From NCBI RefSeq assembly GCF_003703475.1, contig NZ_RDQM01000002.1:124001-188000 (forward strand): a stretch of 64,000 nt of DNA, read 5' to 3'. This stretch comes from Allofranklinella schreckenbergeri (GTDB taxonomy: Bacteria > Pseudomonadota > Gammaproteobacteria > Burkholderiales > Burkholderiaceae_C). The notes below the pieces were generated by a model. That model ran no database searches. It saw nothing but the letters and a program-made list of their open reading frames with translations, and was not told the origin of the DNA. This document shows, in pieces, positions 35,031 to 43,940 of the stretch (positions are counted from its first letter, which is position 1; every line of letters begins with the position of its first letter). Position numbers and translations under genes: made by a program.

Positions 35031-37025
35031 TTACACATCAACCTCCACCGCATCGCCGTGCAGCTCCATCAGCTCGCGGCGGGCGCTGGCTTCGCCTTTG
35101 CCCATGAGCTGGGTGAAAAAGCCCTCGGTCTGGGCGAAGTCGAAAGCCCCAAGTTGCACGGGCAGCAGGCGGCGGGTGTCGGGGTTGAGGGTGGTTTCCC
35201 ACAGTTGCTCGGCATTCATTTCGCCCAGGCCCTTGAAGCGGCCAATGCTCCAGGCGCCTTCTTTCACGCCGTCCTTGCGCAGCTTGTCCAGCGCGCGTTG
35301 CAGTTCCTGCTCACTTAAAACGTAGAGCTTGGCGGCGGGCTTTTTGCCCCGCGCGGGCACGGCGATGCTGTAGAGCGGCGGCTGGGCCACGAAGATGTGC
35401 CCGGCTTCGATCAGCTTGGGGAAGTGGCGGAAGAACAGCGTCAGCAGCAGCACCTGGATGTGCGCGCCGTCCACGTCGGCATCGCTCAGGATGCAGATCT
35501 TGCCGTAGCGCAGGCCGGAGAGATCGACCTCATCGCCCGGCCCATGCGGATCGACGCCGATGGCCACGGCGATGTCGTGCACCTCGGTGTTGGCAAACAG
35601 GCGCTCGCGCTCGACCTCCCAGGTGTTGAGCACTTTGCCGCGCAGCGGCAGCACGGCCTGGGTTTCCTTGTCGCGGCCCATTTTGGCGCTGCCGCCGGCC
35701 GAGTCGCCCTCGACCAGAAAGACTTCGTTGTAGGCCAGGTCGCGGCTTTCGCAATCGGTGAGCTTGCCCGGCAGCACGGCCACGCCCGAGCCTTTGCGCT
35801 TTTCCACTTTTTGCCCGGCCCTTTGGCGCGTTTGTGCGGCGCGGATGGCCAGCTCGGCAATCTTGCGGCCGTAGTCCACGTGCTGGTTCAGCCACAGCTC
35901 CAGGGCGGGCTTGACGAAGCTGGAGACCAGCCGCACGGCATCGCGGGAGTTGAGCTTTTCCTTGATCTGGCCCTGAAATTGCGGGTCGAGAATCTTGGCC
36001 GAGAGCACGTAGCTGGCGCGCGCGAACACGTCCTCAGGCATGAGCTTGACGCCCTTGGGCAACAACGCGTGCAGCTCGATAAAGCCTTTGACGGCCTGGA
36101 ACAGCCCGTCGCGCAGGCCGCTGTCGTGCGTGCCGCCGGCCGTGGTGGGGATGAGGTTGACGTAGCTCTCGCGCAGCGGCTGGCCTTCTTCGGTAAAGGC
36201 CACGCACCAAGCGGCGCCTTCGCCTTCGGCAAAGCTGTCGCTGTGACGGTCGGCGTAGCCTTGGCCTTCAAACAAGGGGATGAGGGCATCGGCGGGCAGC
36301 GCCTGGCTGAGGTAATCGGCCAGCCCGCCCTTGTATTGCCAGCTTTGCTGCTGGCCGGTTTTTTCGTTGCGCAGCGTCACGGCCACGCCGGGCATCAGCA
36401 CCGCCTTGCTGCGCAGCAGGTGCACCAGCTCGGCCTGGGGCAGGGCGGGGGATTCAAAGTAGCGCGCATCGGGCCAGGCGCGCACGGTGGTGCCGTGCTT
36501 GCGCTCGCCGGCCTGGGCCGGGCGCACGTGCAGCGGCTCGATCACCTCGCCGCCGTGGCCGAAAACCAGCCGCGCCACCTGGCCGTCGCGGTAAATCGTC
36601 ACCTCCAGCCGGGTGCAGAGCGCATTGGTGACCGACACGCCCACGCCGTGCAAGCCGCCTGCAAAGCTGTAGGCGCCGCCCGCGTCTTTATCGAACTTGC
36701 CGCCCGCGTGCAGACGGGTAAAGACCAGCTCCACCACCGGCGCGTTTTCTTCCGGGTGCAGGCCGAAGGGGATGCCGCGGCCTTCGTCTTCCACGCTGAC
36801 GGAGTCGTCGGCATGCAGCGTGAAGCGGATTTTTTTGCCATGCCCGGCCAAGGCTTCATCGGCGGCGTTATCCAGCACTTCCTGGATGATGTGCAGCGGG
36901 TTGTCCGTGCGCGTGTACATGCCCGGGCGCTGCTTGACAGGCTCCAGCCCTTTGAGAACGCGGATGGAGCTTTCCGAATAGCCACTGGCGGCGGGGGCGG
37001 ATGCGGCAAGAGGGGGGGTAAGCAT
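35031..37025 (-). CDS. parE: DNA topoisomerase IV subunit B
   Basis: ParE is the ATPase subunit of topoisomerase IV, which decatenates daughter chromosomes. The 664-residue protein has the GHKL ATPase site (EVLDNAADEALAG, DEGRGIPFGLHPEE, GGLHGVGVSVTNAL) and the Toprim motif VEGDSAGGSAKMGRDKETQA. The stretch VLNTWEVERERLFANTEVHD, together with HDIAVAIGVDPHG, is the ParE rather than GyrB form, and the length also fits ParE. The C-terminal motif GRFKGLGEMNAEQLWETT is present. It is divergent from the ffs RNA gene and not linked to dnaA. Confidence 0.93.
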   Translation of the reverse strand: MLTPPLAASAPAASGYSESSIRVLKGLEPVKQRPGMYTRTDNPLHIIQEVLDNAADEALAGHGKKIRFTLHADDSVSVEDEGRGIPFGLHPEENAPVVELVFTRLHAGGKFDKDAGGAYSFAGGLHGVGVSVTNALCTRLEVTIYRDGQVARLVFGHGGEVIEPLHVRPAQAGERKHGTTVRAWPDARYFESPALPQAELVHLLRSKAVLMPGVAVTLRNEKTGQQQSWQYKGGLADYLSQALPADALIPLFEGQGYADRHSDSFAEGEGAAWCVAFTEEGQPLRESYVNLIPTTAGGTHDSGLRDGLFQAVKGFIELHALLPKGVKLMPEDVFARASYVLSAKILDPQFQGQIKEKLNSRDAVRLVSSFVKPALELWLNQHVDYGRKIAELAIRAAQTRQRAGQKVEKRKGSGVAVLPGKLTDCESRDLAYNEVFLVEGDSAGGSAKMGRDKETQAVLPLRGKVLNTWEVERERLFANTEVHDIAVAIGVDPHGPGDEVDLSGLRYGKICILSDADVDGAHIQVLLLTLFFRHFPKLIEAGHIFVAQPPLYSIAVPARGKKPAAKLYVLSEQELQRALDKLRKDGVKEGAWSIGRFKGLGEMNAEQLWETTLNPDTRRLLPVQLGAFDFAQTEGFFTQLMGKGEASARRELMELHGDAVEVDV

Positions 37026-37103
37026 GGGCGGCGATTGTAGTGGCGCGGCCAGGCCGCCAAGGCTGCCCGTGCGGGGGCAGAACCTGCACTACAATCGCGC
37101 CCC

Positions 37104-37196
37104 GACGGGCCTTCCCGCATGGTCAAACAGCCAACCGGGTCAGGTGGGGAACCAAGCAGCCCTAACTGTGCAGCCAGTGCCGGGGTCAGGCTCGTC
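37104..37196 (+). ncRNA. ffs: Signal recognition particle 4.5S RNA
   Basis: This RNA joins Ffh in targeting membrane proteins. The ends GACGGGCC (37104-37111) and GGCTCGTC (37189-37196) pair. The apical part reads GTCAGGTGGGGAACCAAGCAGCC, so the conserved internal loop and GGAA tetraloop are present, closed by GG/CC pairs instead of the more familiar CC/GG. TACAAT at 37090-37095 is a good -10 element and a T/C-rich stretch follows the 3' end. The position between parE and hemD is otherwise empty. Confidence 0.88.
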
Positions 37197-37270
37197 ACCC
37201 TTTCTTTTCTCTCCTTATCCCTTATCTTTCGGGCCCTTCTGGCCAGTCGGCCGCCCAGGCGTTTTGCCCT

Positions 37271-38161
37271 GTGTCTGCCGCAACATTTCCCCCCTCCTTG
37301 ATCTTGACGCGCCCGCAGGCGCAAAACCCCGCCTGGGCGCAAGCTCTGGCGGCTTTGGGCGTGGGCAGCGTGGCCTTGCCCCTGCTGGAAATCGGCCTGC
37401 GCGACGACGCTGCGTTTGCTGCCGCCCATGCGCAGGCTTTACAGGCGCTGCATGGGCAGGAGCGCTGGCGGGCCATCATGCACGTCAGCCCCAATGCGGT
37501 GGCGGGGTTTTGGCACGCCCAGGCGCTGGCGGCCTGGCAGGCGGGCAGGCACAGTGGGGCGGCCCTGCCGCGGCTGTGGGCGCCGGGGCCGGGCACGGCG
37601 CAGGCCCTGCTGGCGTTGGGTTTTACGGCGCAGGAAATCGACCAGCCGCGCGCCGATGCGGCGCAGTTCGATTCCGAATCGCTGTGGGACGTGGTTGGCC
37701 CGCAGTGCGCGGCGGCGATGCCGGGGCAGGGCGGCCTGAGAGGCCAGGTTTTGATCGTGCGCGGCATGGCCGGGCGTCCGCCTGCCAGCGGGGATGGCTT
37801 GGCGAGCAGCGCCGAATCGCCCGGCCAGGGCCGCGACTGGCTGGCGCAGCGGCTGCGTGAGCAGGGCGTGGGCGTGGCGTTTCTGGCCGCCTATTGGCGT
37901 GCTTGCCCAGTCTGGAGCGCGGTGCAGTGCGAGCAGGCGCGCCAAGCCGCAGCGCGGCGGCAGGTGTGGCTGTTGAGCAGTTCCGAAGGCGTGCGTTATT
38001 TGCCCCAGCTACTGCCCAGCGAGGATTGGCGCGCGCACCGCGCCATTGCCACGCACGAGCGCATTGCAGCCACCGCGCAGGCGCTGGGCTTTGCGCAGGT
38101 GGCGCAGGCGCGCCCGACGCCGCAGGCGGTAGTGCAGGCGCTGGCTCGACTGGGATCTTGA
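37271..38161 (+). CDS. hemD: Uroporphyrinogen-III synthase
   Basis: HemD cyclises hydroxymethylbilane to uroporphyrinogen III for haem and sirohaem. The protein is about 296 residues, beginning at a GTG codon. Seen features are SLILTRPQAQNPAWAQALAA, AIMHVSPNAVAGFW, LWAPGPGTAQALLALGF and a second half ending with QARPTPQAVVQALARL. Sequence conservation in this family is low, but these positions fit. hemC is not adjacent, unlike in many proteobacteria. The stop codon abuts the converging antitoxin stop with no gap (TGATCA). Confidence 0.85.
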   Translation: MSAATFPPSLILTRPQAQNPAWAQALAALGVGSVALPLLEIGLRDDAAFAAAHAQALQALHGQERWRAIMHVSPNAVAGFWHAQALAAWQAGRHSGAALPRLWAPGPGTAQALLALGFTAQEIDQPRADAAQFDSESLWDVVGPQCAAAMPGQGGLRGQVLIVRGMAGRPPASGDGLASSAESPGQGRDWLAQRLREQGVGVAFLAAYWRACPVWSAVQCEQARQAAARRQVWLLSSSEGVRYLPQLLPSEDWRAHRAIATHERIAATAQALGFAQVAQARPTPQAVVQALARLGS

Positions 38162-38470
38162 TCAGCTAAGCCGCAACTGGGTACGCAATCCGGCGCGCGC
38201 GGCCAGCGTCACCAGCATGTCCAGGCTGAAGTCCTCCACTTGTCCCTTGAGCAGGCGCGAAACCCTGGGTTGTGTGATGCCCAAATGGCGCGCTGCTTCG
38301 GCCTGCGTCCAGCCCTGTTCCTTGAGGCGCCGTGCGGTCAGAAGCATCACCTCTGCGCGCAGGCGCATGACTTCTGCTTCAGCAGGGTCAAAACCCAAGT
38401 CGAGGAACACGTTGCCGCTACCTTGCGTGCGGCTGGTATCTTCCCAGCGGGCGTCGGGCGATGGTTGCAT
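38162..38470 (-). CDS. HigA-type antitoxin (XRE helix-turn-helix)
   Basis: The 102-residue protein carries an XRE-type helix-turn-helix (WTQAEAARHLGITQPRVSRL, about residues 53-72) typical of antitoxins that bind both toxin and their own promoter. It follows the toxin by three bases, with AGGAG eight bases before the ATG. Toxin-first order fits HigBA-like modules. Its stop touches the hemD stop from the opposite strand. Confidence 0.85.
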   Translation of the reverse strand: MQPSPDARWEDTSRTQGSGNVFLDLGFDPAEAEVMRLRAEVMLLTARRLKEQGWTQAEAARHLGITQPRVSRLLKGQVEDFSLDMLVTLAARAGLRTQLRLS

Positions 38471-38473
38471 GGT

Positions 38474-38791
38474 TCAAACTCCTATCATTTTGTAACGCTT
38501 GGCGGCAAGGTCGAGATCGTATTGGGCGGTTTTCTGCGTCTTTTTCTGGAAGGCGTGCAGCACATAAACCGCATCGGCAAACTTGGCCACATAAATCACC
38601 CGGAACGCCCCGGTTGCATCCCGATAGCGTATTTCGTAGGCCCCCGCCCCCACGGCAGGCATGGGTTTGAAGTCGCCCGGATCACCACCCAACTGCACAT
38701 TCATCAACTCCAAACCCAGTGCGGCACGCACAGCAGCAGGCATTTCGCGCAAGTCTTTTTGACTGGAACCAAGGAATACAAGAGGTTTCAT
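38474..38791 (-). CDS. RelE/HigB-superfamily toxin (phage Gp49-like)
   Basis: The 105-residue protein fits the Gp49/HigB-like RelE superfamily of mRNA interferases: LVFLGSSQKDLREMPAAVR at the start, GAYEIRYRDATGAFRVIYVA in the middle and AVYVLHAFQKKTQKTAQYDL. The Arg/Lys cluster near the C-terminus would contact RNA. It precedes the antitoxin in a two-gene unit. The toxin starts 16 bases after the LysR stop, so it may be read from that transcript as well. Toxic activity is inferred from family. Confidence 0.85.
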   Translation of the reverse strand: MKPLVFLGSSQKDLREMPAAVRAALGLELMNVQLGGDPGDFKPMPAVGAGAYEIRYRDATGAFRVIYVAKFADAVYVLHAFQKKTQKTAQYDLDLAAKRYKMIGV

Positions 38792-38807
38792 GGTGTGTAC
38801 GGCTTGA

Positions 38808-39743
38808 TTATGTCAATACTTGCATAGCGCGCTGCACTTTGAGAGCTTGCGTCGTTTGCGTCAATTGCGCGCGCAGGCGGGCCAGCACGGCTTGGTGTGC
38901 GCCGCCGCTGGGGCCGGGCGTGCTGCGCAGCACAAAATGGGCATGCGGAACGGGCGGCAATCCGCTGCTGCCGTCGAGCGCGCGGACCGCGCCGCCGGTG
39001 GCAATCACATGGCGCGATTGCAGGGTCACCCCCAGGCCGGCCTGCACGGCAGCCAGCACGCCGGCCATGTTGGGGCTGGTATAGACCTCGCGCCAGCGGC
39101 GGCCTTGCGCCTGCAATTGCGCCAAGGCATAGGCGCGGTACACGCAGCCGTGGGGGAACAGCACCAGTGGCAGCACGGCTTGGCGTTCGGGTGGGTGTTC
39201 GGCTTGGGAGGTGTGCGCGGCGACCCAGTGCAGTGGATCGGGCCAGGTGGGGCAGGCGTCGTCGTCGCTGGCGGCGTTTGCTTCGGGCGCGGTGGCGACG
39301 CGGCGGTACAGGGCGATATCCAGCTCGCCCGCTTCAAAGGCCGCGCGCAGTTCCAGCGAGAGCATGGAGCGCACCTCCAGCCGGGCATGTGGATGATGGC
39401 GGGCAACTTCGGCCAGCAAATGGGGCAGCGCTTGCACGGCGTAGTCTTCGGGCAGGCCGATGCGCACTAGTTCGGGCAAATCTTCGGCAAAGAGGTTGCG
39501 GGCCTCGTCGTGCAGGGCCAGGATGCGACGCGCGTAGGCCAGCATGCGCTCGCCATCGGCGGTGGGCCGCGTCATGCGCGCATTGCGCAGCAGCAACTGC
39601 CGCCCGGCGTGCTCCTCCAGCTTTTTGATGTGCTGGCTGATGGAGGATTGCGTGCGGTGCACGCGCTCGCCTGCGCGGGCGAAGCTGCCGCTGTCGATCA
39701 CCTGGACAAAGCTGCGCAGCAAGGAGATGTCGAAATCGCTCAC
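38808..39743 (-). CDS. LysR family transcriptional regulator
   Basis: The 311-residue regulator begins at GTG with DFDISLLRSFVQVIDSGSF. It has the helix-turn-helix segment RVHRTQSSISQHIKKLEEH (about residues 28-46) and a C-terminal effector domain. It is divergent from the EamA exporter gene, with 91 bases between starts, the usual layout for a LysR regulator controlling a neighbouring transporter. That control is inference. Downstream on the same strand is the toxin-antitoxin pair. Confidence 0.88.
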   Translation of the reverse strand: MSDFDISLLRSFVQVIDSGSFARAGERVHRTQSSISQHIKKLEEHAGRQLLLRNARMTRPTADGERMLAYARRILALHDEARNLFAEDLPELVRIGLPEDYAVQALPHLLAEVARHHPHARLEVRSMLSLELRAAFEAGELDIALYRRVATAPEANAASDDDACPTWPDPLHWVAAHTSQAEHPPERQAVLPLVLFPHGCVYRAYALAQLQAQGRRWREVYTSPNMAGVLAAVQAGLGVTLQSRHVIATGGAVRALDGSSGLPPVPHAHFVLRSTPGPSGGAHQAVLARLRAQLTQTTQALKVQRAMQVLT

Positions 39744-39834
39744 GGTTTGTTGTCAATTGAATTAAAAAATCGAATCCAAAGTATAAGAAATATTCGTTTT
39801 TCAAATGCTTTGCGCCTGCCTAGACTGCTGGCGC

Positions 39835-40776
39835 ATGAAACCGAATCGTTTTTGCTCTACTGCCTGCGCTGCCAGGCCCGCAGCGGCTGGCGGCGCGCTG
39901 TGGCTGGCTTTGCCTTTTACGCTGGTGTGGGCCAGCGCCTTCCCTGCGGCCAAGTTCGTGTTTGTTGACAGCCCGCCCTTGCTGTTTTTGAGTGTGCGTT
40001 TTTTATGCGCTGGCCTGCTGCTGACGGCCTGGGCCATCGGGCGCGGGGAGTTTCGCCGCTCGGGCCTGCCCACTGGGCGCGATTGGCTGGCGTTGGCCCT
40101 GCTGGCGCTGTTGAACCATGCCGTGTATTTGGGCGTGAGCTGGACGGGCATGCGCCAGCTTTCCTCCGGCCTGGCGACCATTCTCATCAGCGCCAGCCCC
40201 ATTGTGGTGGCGGTGCTGGCGGCGCTGTGGCTGGGCGAGCCGCTGGGCAAGCGCAAGCTGGTTGGCTTGGCGCTGGGCTTTGCCGGGGTGGCTTTCATCG
40301 TGCGCCACCGGCTGCAAGGCGGTGCCGATACCTGGCAAGGGGTGTTGCTGGTGCTGGTGGCCCTGGCCTCGCTTTCGGCGGGGACGGTGTTGTACAAGCG
40401 CCTGCCGCTGCGCCTGGGGGTGGTGGCCCATGCCGGGCTGCAAATGCTGCTGGCGGGCGTGCTGCTCAGCCCCGTGGCCTTGAGCGTGGAAAGCGTGGCC
40501 GATGTGCGCTTGACGCCCACGTTGTGGGGCGCTTTTGCTTGGCTGCTGGGGGGGGTGTCGCTGGCGGGCTACGTCATGTGGTTCACCTTGCTGCGCCGCT
40601 ACAGCGCCAGTGCGGCCAGCGCGTGGTTTTTCCTCACGCCCGCGTTGGGGCTGCTGATGGGGTGGGCGGTGCTGGGTGAGCCGCTGTCGGCCTGGGATCT
40701 GTTGGGCATCGTGCCGGTGGCATGGGGGATTGCGCTGGTGGTGCAGGCTTCGGGAGCAGGCGCGGTCAAACGATGA
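39835..40776 (+). CDS. EamA/DMT-superfamily transporter
   Basis: The 313-residue protein has about ten hydrophobic segments and two EamA repeats; LATILISASPIVVAVLAALW (about residues 109-128) and the C-terminal SASAASAWFFLTPALGLLMG are typical. Members export or import amino acids, nucleotides or other metabolites; the substrate here is not predictable. The ATG at 39835 is chosen because the ten preceding open codons are not conserved. It is divergent from a LysR gene. Confidence 0.88.
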   Translation: MKPNRFCSTACAARPAAAGGALWLALPFTLVWASAFPAAKFVFVDSPPLLFLSVRFLCAGLLLTAWAIGRGEFRRSGLPTGRDWLALALLALLNHAVYLGVSWTGMRQLSSGLATILISASPIVVAVLAALWLGEPLGKRKLVGLALGFAGVAFIVRHRLQGGADTWQGVLLVLVALASLSAGTVLYKRLPLRLGVVAHAGLQMLLAGVLLSPVALSVESVADVRLTPTLWGAFAWLLGGVSLAGYVMWFTLLRRYSASAASAWFFLTPALGLLMGWAVLGEPLSAWDLLGIVPVAWGIALVVQASGAGAVKR

Positions 40777-40852
40777 GGGGGTAAAAAGGGCGACAATCCC
40801 CGCTTTGGCCTGCCCTGCGGCCAAGCATGATGAGGAAAGGATTGGCATCGCC

Positions 40853-41959
40853 ATGCCCGAATTGAAAGCCCGCCCCGCCACGCCCATCGACCCGGAAGAC
40901 ACGCTGCGCATTGACGACACGCGCATCCAGGCCGTGCGCCCGCTGATTACGCCCGCGCTATTGCAAGAATGGCTGCCTGCGCCGGAATCGGCCCGCGCCT
41001 TGGTGGAGCGCAGCCGCGATGCGCTGTGCCGCGTGCTCGATGGCCGCGACGACCGCTTGATCGTGGTGGTGGGGCCATGCTCCATCCACGACCACGAGCA
41101 GGGCCTGGAATACGCCCGCGCCCTCAAGGCCCAGGCCGAGGCGCTGCAAGACGATTTGCTCATCGTCATGCGCGTGTACTTTGAAAAGCCGCGCACCACC
41201 GTGGGCTGGAAGGGCTATATCAACGACCCGCACATGGACGGCAGCTTTGCCATCAACGAAGGGCTGGAGATGGCCCGCGCCTTGCTGCTGGATGTGCTGG
41301 CGCTGGGCCTGCCGGTGGGCACGGAGTTTCTCGACCTGCTCAGCCCGCAATTCATCAGCGATCTGGTCAGTTGGGGCGCCATTGGCGCGCGCACGACGGA
41401 AAGCCAGAGCCACCGCCAGCTCGCCAGCGGCCTGTCCTGCCCAGTCGGTTTCAAGAACGGCACGGATGGCGGCGTGAAAGTCGCCGCCGATGCCATCGTG
41501 GCGGCCAGCTCGCCCCATGCCTTCATCGGCATGACGAAGATGGGCCAATCGGCCATTTTCGAAACGCGCGGCAACCAGGCCTGCCACGTCATCCTGCGCG
41601 GGGGCAAGCAGCCCAACTACAGCGCCGCCGATGTGGAGGCTGCCTGCGCCTTGCTGCGCGCCTCGGGGCTGCGTGAGCAGGTGATGATCGACGTCTCGCA
41701 CGCCAACAGCAGCAAGCAGCATCTGCGGCAAATCGATGTGGCCGCCGATGTGGCCGGGCAAGTGGCAGCGGGCGATGCGCGGATCACCGGCGTGATGATC
41801 GAAAGCCATCTGGAAGAAGGCCGCCAGGACATCACCCCCGGCCAGCCGCTGCGCCGGGGCGTTTCCGTCACCGATGCCTGCATCAGCATGGCGCAGACCG
41901 TGCCCGTGCTTGAGCAACTGGCCCAGGCCGTGCGCTCGCGCCGTGCGGGCAAGGCTTGA
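40853..41959 (+). CDS. aroG: 3-deoxy-7-phosphoheptulonate synthase (class I DAHP synthase)
   Basis: This enzyme condenses phosphoenolpyruvate and erythrose 4-phosphate, the first step of aromatic amino acid synthesis. The 368-residue protein shows VVVGPCSIHDHEQ, VYFEKPRTTVGWKGYINDP, GARTTESQSHRQLASG, GFKNGTDGGVKVA and VMIESHLEEG, all class I signatures. AGGAAAGG lies upstream of the ATG at 40853; the longer open frame overlaps the EamA gene and is rejected. Which feedback isoform (Phe or Tyr) cannot be told; the gene symbol is a family label. Repeat R9 starts four bases after the stop. Confidence 0.92.
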   Translation: MPELKARPATPIDPEDTLRIDDTRIQAVRPLITPALLQEWLPAPESARALVERSRDALCRVLDGRDDRLIVVVGPCSIHDHEQGLEYARALKAQAEALQDDLLIVMRVYFEKPRTTVGWKGYINDPHMDGSFAINEGLEMARALLLDVLALGLPVGTEFLDLLSPQFISDLVSWGAIGARTTESQSHRQLASGLSCPVGFKNGTDGGVKVAADAIVAASSPHAFIGMTKMGQSAIFETRGNQACHVILRGGKQPNYSAADVEAACALLRASGLREQVMIDVSHANSSKQHLRQIDVAADVAGQVAAGDARITGVMIESHLEEGRQDITPGQPLRRGVSVTDACISMAQTVPVLEQLAQAVRSRRAGKA

Positions 41960-41963
41960 TGTT

Positions 41964-42050
41964 TTTACCAATCAAAGGAAAAGCAAGAAACCGATTTCGG
42001 CAATTCTGTATTCAAAATTTTTTAAGAAAGATGAATTTTGATATGGAATT
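41964..42050 (+). repeat. Palindromic intergenic repeat copy R9 (divergent)
   Basis: Left end TTACCAATCAAAGGAAAAG, core CCGATTTCGGCAATTCTGTA, right part GAATTTTGATATGGAATTT. The ends pair less well than in other copies. It lies between aroG and the DJ-1 gene. Confidence 0.65.
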
Positions 42051-42091
42051 TATGCAATCCCCCTGTATCCTCACCACCAAAGGAGACTGCC

Positions 42092-42634
42092 ATGGCAAAC
42101 GTGTTTGTTTTTCTCACCACCGGCTTTGAAGAAATCGAAGCCCTGGCCACGATCGACGTGTTGCGGCGTGCCAAGCTCAACGTGCAATCGGTTTCGCTCA
42201 CCGGCCAAAAACAAGTCACTGGCGCGCATCAGGTGACGGTCGAGGCCGACTGCCTGCTGGAGCAGGCCGATCTCAGCGCTGCCGACATGCTGGTGGTGCC
42301 CGGCGGCACCACCAAATTCAACGAACACGAAGACTTCAAGCAGCAACTGCTGGCTTTTGCGCAAAAAGGCGGCAAAGTCGCTGCCATCTGCGCCTCGCCC
42401 ATGGTGCTGGGCGGCCTGGGGCTGCTGGAAGGCAAAAAAGCCACGTGTTACCCCGGCTTCGAGCAATACCTCAAAGGCGCGCAACTGCAAACCGAAAGCG
42501 CGGTGGTGGTCGATGGGCGGATCACCACCGGCCGTGGCCCGGGCTTGACCATTGCCTTCGCCCTCTCGCTGGTTGAGCAACTGGCAGGCCAGGCCGTGCG
42601 CGATGAAGTCGCCAGCGGTCTGCTGGTGCAGTAA
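42092..42634 (+). CDS. DJ-1/YajL/PfpI family protein
   Basis: The 180-residue protein is close to YajL/DJ-1: MANVFVFLTTGFEEIEALAT with the conserved Glu, LVVPGGTTKFNEHEDF and the nucleophilic elbow AAICASPMVLGGLG with Cys100. Family members protect against oxidative and carbonyl stress or act as chaperones and glyoxalases. AAAGGAG lies six bases before the ATG. A strong terminator follows, so the gene is probably monocistronic. Confidence 0.92.
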   Translation: MANVFVFLTTGFEEIEALATIDVLRRAKLNVQSVSLTGQKQVTGAHQVTVEADCLLEQADLSAADMLVVPGGTTKFNEHEDFKQQLLAFAQKGGKVAAICASPMVLGGLGLLEGKKATCYPGFEQYLKGAQLQTESAVVVDGRITTGRGPGLTIAFALSLVEQLAGQAVRDEVASGLLVQ

Positions 42635-42650
42635 ACACAAGACACAACAT

Positions 42651-42701
42651 GGCGGCGCTGCCTGGACACGACCTGGGCGCCGCCGTCGCGTTTTTCTTTT
42701 T
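42651..42701 (+). terminator. Intrinsic terminator after the DJ-1 gene
   Basis: GGCGGCGC (42651-42658) pairs with GCGCCGCC (42677-42684) and is followed by GTCGCG and a run TTTTTCTTTTTT. Confidence 0.75.
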
Positions 42702-42748
42702 TCCCCCCTGGCTGGCCCGCCCGGGCCAGCGCACACGAATGCCACCCC

Positions 42749-43483
42749 ATGAGTACCACCCACTTCGGCTTCAAAACCGTCAATGAAGAAGACAAGGCCA
42801 AGGAAGTGCGCCGCGTTTTCGATTCCGTTGCCTCCAAATACGACGTCATGAACGATTTGATGTCTGCGGGCCTGCACCGCGCCTGGAAGGCCTATGCCGT
42901 GCTGGTGGCCAATTTGCGCCCCGGCCAGCAGGTGCTGGATATCGCCGGCGGCACGGGCGATCTGGCGGGCGCGTTTGCGAAAAAAGTCGGCCCCACGGGC
43001 ACGGTGGTGCATACCGACATCAACGAAGCCATGCTGCGCACGGGCCGCGAGCGCATGCTCAACGCCGGGCGGGTGTTGCCCACGACCGTGTGCGATGCCG
43101 AGCATCTGCCCTTTGCCGATGGCCAGTTCGATCTGGTCAGCGTGGCCTTTGGCCTGCGCAACATGACCCATAAAGACCGCGCCCTGCGCGAGATGCAACG
43201 CGTGCTCAAGCCCGGCGGGCGGCTGCTGGTGCTGGAGTTCTCCGAAGTCGCGCCGCCGCTGCGCAAGGCTTACGACTGGTATTCCTTCAACATCCTGCCC
43301 AAGCTGGGCCAGATCGTGGCGGGCGATGCCGACAGCTACCGCTACCTGGCCGAATCCATCCGCATGCACCCCAATCAGGACAGCCTCAAGGCCATGATGC
43401 ACGAGGCCGGTTTCGGCCATGTGGACTACCACAACCTCACCGCCGGCATTGCCGCGCTGCATGTGGGCATCAAGTGCGCTTGA
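42749..43483 (+). CDS. ubiE: Ubiquinone/menaquinone C-methyltransferase UbiE
   Basis: UbiE performs the SAM-dependent C-methylation in quinone synthesis. The 244-residue protein shows [20 protein letters not shown], the SAM motif [32 protein letters not shown] and FEYHN-like C-terminal sequence ([17 protein letters not shown]). The start [11 protein letters not shown] matches the family. hinT follows 53 bases downstream on the same strand. Confidence 0.96.
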   Translation: MSTTHFGFKTVNEEDKAKEVRRVFDSVASKYDVMNDLMSAGLHRAWKAYAVLVANLRPGQQVLDIAGGTGDLAGAFAKKVGPTGTVVHTDINEAMLRTGRERMLNAGRVLPTTVCDAEHLPFADGQFDLVSVAFGLRNMTHKDRALREMQRVLKPGGRLLVLEFSEVAPPLRKAYDWYSFNILPKLGQIVAGDADSYRYLAESIRMHPNQDSLKAMMHEAGFGHVDYHNLTAGIAALHVGIKCA

Positions 43484-43536
43484 GCGCCTTCCTTGAACTG
43501 CCTTGAACCGGAATTTTTTGCGCAGGAACTTTCGCC

Positions 43537-43905
43537 ATGAACCACACCGAGCACGACCCCAACTGCATCTTCTGCAAAATCGTCGAGGGCCAAATCCCCT
43601 CCAAAAAGGTGTACGAGGACGAGCAAATCTACGCCTTTCACGACATCAACCCCTGGGCCCCCGTGCATTTTCTGATTGTGCCCAAGCGCCATATCGCCTC
43701 AATGGCGCAGGTAGGCCAGGGGGATGCGGCCTTGCTGGGCCACATCATGAGCAAAGCCCCGCAACTGGCGCTGGAGCAAGGCTGCAACCCCTACCCGGCA
43801 GGCGGCTTTCGCATCGTCGTGAACACGGGCGAGGAGGGCGGCCAGGAGGTGCACCATTTGCACGTGCACGTCATGGGCGGCCCCCGGCCTTGGTTGAAGG
43901 GCTAA
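43537..43905 (+). CDS. hinT: Histidine triad nucleotide-binding protein HinT
   Basis: HinT hydrolyses adenosine phosphoramidates and adenylated lysines. The 122-residue protein has CIFCKIVEGQIPSKKVYED and the triad HHLHVHVMGG at the C-terminus, the length of HinT. AGGAA precedes the ATG by about nine bases. It follows ubiE and converges with ampG; repeat R10 fills the gap. Confidence 0.95.
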   Translation: MNHTEHDPNCIFCKIVEGQIPSKKVYEDEQIYAFHDINPWAPVHFLIVPKRHIASMAQVGQGDAALLGHIMSKAPQLALEQGCNPYPAGGFRIVVNTGEEGGQEVHHLHVHVMGGPRPWLKG

Positions 43906-43940
43906 ACGGCGCTGGCGGTAGGGTGGCCCGTTGTCAGTTT

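Noticed and set aside
35031-37025. First impression as gyrB, because it lies in the same window as dnaA
   Set aside because: The Toprim region reads LRGKVLNTWEVERE and HDIAVAIGVDPHG, and the length is 664 residues; both fit ParE.
37024-37860. Plus-strand frame starting before the SRP RNA and running into hemD
   Set aside because: It reads hemD out of frame and overlaps ffs; the HemD motifs are in the frame beginning at 37271.
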